From positions 1-5,165 of the forward strand of contig CALVKX010000150.1 in assembly GCA_944333375.1 (NCBI GenBank): DNA of 5,165 bases, read 5' to 3'. The stretch is from an uncultured Eubacteriales bacterium (GTDB lineage: Bacteria > Bacillota_A > Clostridia > Christensenellales > Aristaeellaceae). Numbering within the stretch: position 1 is the stretch's first letter; every line of letters begins with the position of its first letter. Below, one piece after another: positions 4,886-5,165 of the stretch. The notes under the pieces were generated by a model. The model ran no database searches and was not told the origin of the DNA. It saw only the letters and a list, made by a program, of their open reading frames with translations. The position numbers and the translations under genes were made by a program.

Positions 4886-5165
4886 GCGCGCCGCGCACCT
4901 TCGCGGTGCTCGCGCACGTGGACGCGGGCAAGACGACCCTGTGCGAGCAGCTTTTGCTGCGCGCCGGGGCGATCCGCCGCGCGGGCCGGGTGGACCACGG
5001 CGACGCGCTGATGGACGCCGACCCCATCGAGCGCGAGCGCGGGATCACGGTGTTTTCGGGGCAGGCGTGGCTTGAGTGGCAGGGCAGCCGCCTGACGCTG
5101 ATCGACACGCCCGGCCACGTGGATTTCGCCGCCGAGACGGCCCGGGCGCTGGCCGCCGCGGACAT
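4882..5165 (+). CDS. EF-G/TetM-like translational GTPase, N-terminal fragment (runs off right edge)
   Basis: The first 94 codons of a ribosome-associated GTPase are visible, starting at an ATG that overlaps the rlmI stop by 4 bases (ATGA). CAGGTG, 5 bases upstream and inside rlmI, can serve as SD. The G1 loop AHVDAGKT is at 11-18, the G2/switch I motif RERGIT at 51-56 and the G3 motif DTPGH at 75-79. The stretch LLLRAGAIRRAGRVDHGDA (24-42) and the G1 loop reading AHVDAGKT, not AHIDAGKT as in EF-G, follow the TetM/TetO ribosomal-protection type. It could be a tetracycline-resistance protein or, more likely in this housekeeping setting, a chromosomal paralogue that acts on stalled ribosomes. 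The domains that would decide this (domain IV loops) lie beyond the window. Base composition matches its neighbours, so nothing suggests recent transfer. Confidence 0.9.
   Translation, partial: MSAPRTFAVLAHVDAGKTTLCEQLLLRAGAIRRAGRVDHGDALMDADPIERERGITVFSGQAWLEWQGSRLTLIDTPGHVDFAAETARALAAAD

Overview
This looks like an ordinary chromosomal housekeeping segment from a high-GC member of the Firmicutes (Clostridia). The evidence is an RNase J of family length (554 aa), an RpoB N-terminus most like Clostridia/Bacillus beta subunits, AGGAGG-type ribosome binding sites and consensus-like sigma-A promoters. The coding sequence is GC-rich, with strong G/C preference at third codon positions, while the promoter regions are clearly AT-richer. 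A Christensenellales or Oscillospirales relative is possible, but I cannot settle this without a search. I see no mobile element, CRISPR array, tRNA or rRNA.

Layout. Positions 1-329 (minus) hold the first 109 codons of rpoB, which runs off the left edge. Positions 330-576 form a compact divergent control region. It contains a perfect-consensus promoter for rpoB (TTGACA-17-TATAAT, minus) and a near-consensus promoter for the rightward gene (TTGCAT-17-TACAAT, plus). The two are arranged so that their transcripts overlap head-on at their 5' ends. Positions 577-1014 (plus) encode a small RseC/MucC-family membrane protein. Positions 1015-1386 are non-coding: an inverted repeat, an extended -10 promoter and a long GC-rich structured leader. 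Positions 1387-3051 (plus) encode RNase J.

Shikimate kinase (aroK, 3648-3133, minus) converges on RNase J. It has an excellent intrinsic terminator that overlaps its own 3' coding end. Divergent from aroK, at 3719-4885 (plus), lies an RlmI-type 23S rRNA cytosine methyltransferase. It is joined by an ATGA stop/start overlap to the first 94 codons of an EF-G/TetM-like translational GTPase (4882 to the right edge).

How the genes relate. Most act in the core gene-expression machinery: RNA polymerase, the main 5'-exonuclease/endonuclease of mRNA and rRNA, an rRNA methyltransferase and a ribosome-associated GTPase. aroK (aromatic amino acid synthesis) and rseC (probable redox-linked membrane protein) are unrelated insertions. 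The rlmI-GTPase pair is the only clear operon. I found no convincing undescribed system. The parts most worth a second look are the rpoB/rseC control region, with its interlocked promoters and inverted repeat over the rpoB -35, the structured RNase J leader, and the ribosome-protection-like GTPase coupled to an rRNA methyltransferase.
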